From PBB1 sp031390425 (GTDB lineage: Bacteria > Pseudomonadota > Gammaproteobacteria > Burkholderiales > Burkholderiaceae_C), in assembly GCA_031390425.1 (NCBI GenBank), contig JANMTL010000257.1:1-6128 (forward strand): a stretch of DNA of 6,128 nt, given 5' to 3'. Positions within the stretch are counted from its first letter, which is position 1. The number at the start of each line of letters is the position of its first letter. The notes under the pieces are model-generated. The model was not told the DNA's origin. It saw only the letters and a list, made by a program, of their open reading frames with translations, and made no database searches. The position numbers and the translations under genes were made by a program. Below, in pieces: positions 5,129 through 6,128 of the stretch.

Positions 5129-6128
5129 ATGACTGCCGACCTCTTCGACCTCCCACCCGCTGCCGACCCCACCGACGCCGTCACGCTGGCTCACTACGCC
5201 GAACGCGCCTACCTCGAATACGCGCTCAGCGTCGTCAAGGGCCGGGCGCTGCCCGATGTGTGCGATGGGCAAAAGCCGGTGCAGCGGCGCATCTTGTATG
5301 CGATGGACCGGATGGGGCTCAGCTTCACCACCGCAGGCGGGCCCCGACCCGTCAAGAGCGCGCGCGTGGTGGGCGATGTGCTCGGCCGCTTCCACCCGCA
5401 TGGCGACACCGCCGCCTACGACGCGCTGGTGCGCATGGCGCAGGATTTTTCGCAGCGCTATCCGCTGATCGACGGGCAGGGCAATTTCGGCTCGCGCGAC
5501 GGCGACGGCGCGGCGGCGATGCGCTACACCGAAGCCCGTCTCGCGCCTATTTCCAGGCTCTTGCTCGACGAGATCGACGAAGGCACGGTCGACTTCATCC
5601 CGAACTACGACGGCTCGACACAAGAGCCGCGCCAGTTGCCCGCGCGGCTGCCGTTCGTGCTGCTCAACGGCGCCAGCGGCATCGCGGTCGGCCTGGCCAC
5701 CGAAATCCCCAGCCACAAACTGCGTGAGGTCGCGCTGGCGGCGATCGCACTGATCAAGAACGACACGCTCGGCGATGACGAACTCGCCGCGTTGATCCCC
5801 GGCCCCGACTACCCCGGCGGCGGGCAGATCATCAGCCCCGCCGACGACATCCGCGCGGCGTATGCCACCGGCCGAGGCAGCCTGAAGGTTCGCGCGCGCT
5901 GGAAGATCGAAGACCTGGCGCGCGGCCAGTGGCAACTGGTCGTGACCGAACTGCCACCCGGCGCCAGCTCGCAGCGCGTGCTCGAAGAGATCGAGTAGCT
6001 GACCAACCCGAAGGTCAAGGCGGGCAAGAAGGCACTGAGCGCCGATCAGTTGCAACTGAAGGCGTCGTTGCTCGGTGTGCTCGACGCGGTGCGCGACGAA
6101 TCGAGCAAGGACGCAGCGGTGCGCCTCG
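5129..6128 (+). CDS. parC: DNA topoisomerase IV subunit A, 5' part, interrupted by an in-frame TAG
   Basis: ParC is the DNA breakage and rejoining subunit of topoisomerase IV. From ATG 5129 the protein reads as a typical ParC N-terminus. It has the YALSVVKGRALPDV start, the winged-helix domain with HPHGDTAAYDALV, and the catalytic pair Arg132-Tyr133 in AAMRYTEARL. The fluoroquinolone-target positions matching E. coli Ser80 and Glu84 are Thr94 and Asp98. After 289 codons TAG occurs at 5996-5998. The same frame then continues as ParC (LTNPKVKAGKKAL and onward) to the window edge, so the gene is also cut off at 3'. Relatives carry Glu at this point, and GAG to TAG is one base change. The product would lose the rest of the core and the C-terminal domain. 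No good ribosome binding site precedes the ATG. The cause is a true nonsense mutation or a sequencing error; the sequence alone cannot tell. Confidence 0.9.

Noticed and set aside
3126..5998. Reassignment of TAA and TAG to sense codons, suggested by all seven natural gene ends using TGA while TAA and TAG occur inside genes
   Set aside because: The family residues at the two sites differ (Tyr in HepT, Glu in ParC), so a single reassignment does not fit. TGA is simply the favoured stop in high-GC genomes. HepT also shows other damage, and two isolated nonsense codons are explained more easily by mutation or error.
4814..6055. Long open frame of 413 codons on the - strand
   Set aside because: It lies antisense to parC and the PIN toxin gene, both of which have clear family motifs. 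It has no domain and arises from high-GC codon bias.

Overview
The window looks like a high-GC betaproteobacterial chromosome segment, probably Burkholderiales. The ParE and ParC protein sequences, the strong G/C bias at third codon positions and the exclusive use of TGA at natural gene ends all fit this. The placement rests on recalled family resemblance, not on a search. The two topoisomerase IV subunit genes bracket the window. The 3' part of parE occupies 1-834 and the 5' part of parC starts at 5129, both on the + strand. In many Burkholderiales these genes lie next to each other. Here about 4.3 kb of accessory DNA separates them.

Layout of the intervening DNA: (1) 835-1484 has no convincing gene but contains a stem-closed repeat element (892-995). 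(2) 1485-2300 encodes an unrecognised protein with three N-terminal membrane segments. (3) 2301-2748 has no gene but holds a possible terminator and a larger, multi-hairpin relative of the first element in the opposite orientation (2497-2667). (4) 2749-3410 is an MNT/HepT (nucleotidyltransferase/HEPN) toxin-antitoxin pair. The MNT antitoxin reads intact, while the HepT toxin has an in-frame TAA and has lost the tyrosine of its RX4HXY motif. (5) 3466-4092 on the - strand is a class I methyltransferase-like protein with an unusual motif I. (6) 4414-5072 is a compact VapBC-type module with an AbrB/MazE-fold antitoxin and a PIN-domain toxin, preceded by a palindromic operator and followed by 13-bp tandem repeats. 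(7) parC follows at 5129 and is interrupted by an in-frame TAG at 5996-5998, after which the ParC reading frame continues to the window edge.

Functionally, ParE and ParC form topoisomerase IV, which decatenates daughter chromosomes. The insert is typical of an accessory hot spot, with two toxin-antitoxin modules (one decayed), an orphan methyltransferase, an orphan membrane protein and dispersed repeats. The most interesting observations are the nonsense codon in a normally essential gene, the doubly damaged HepT beside an intact antitoxin, and the two structured repeats. The repeats share a nearly identical core, yet their closing stems differ in sequence and still pair.
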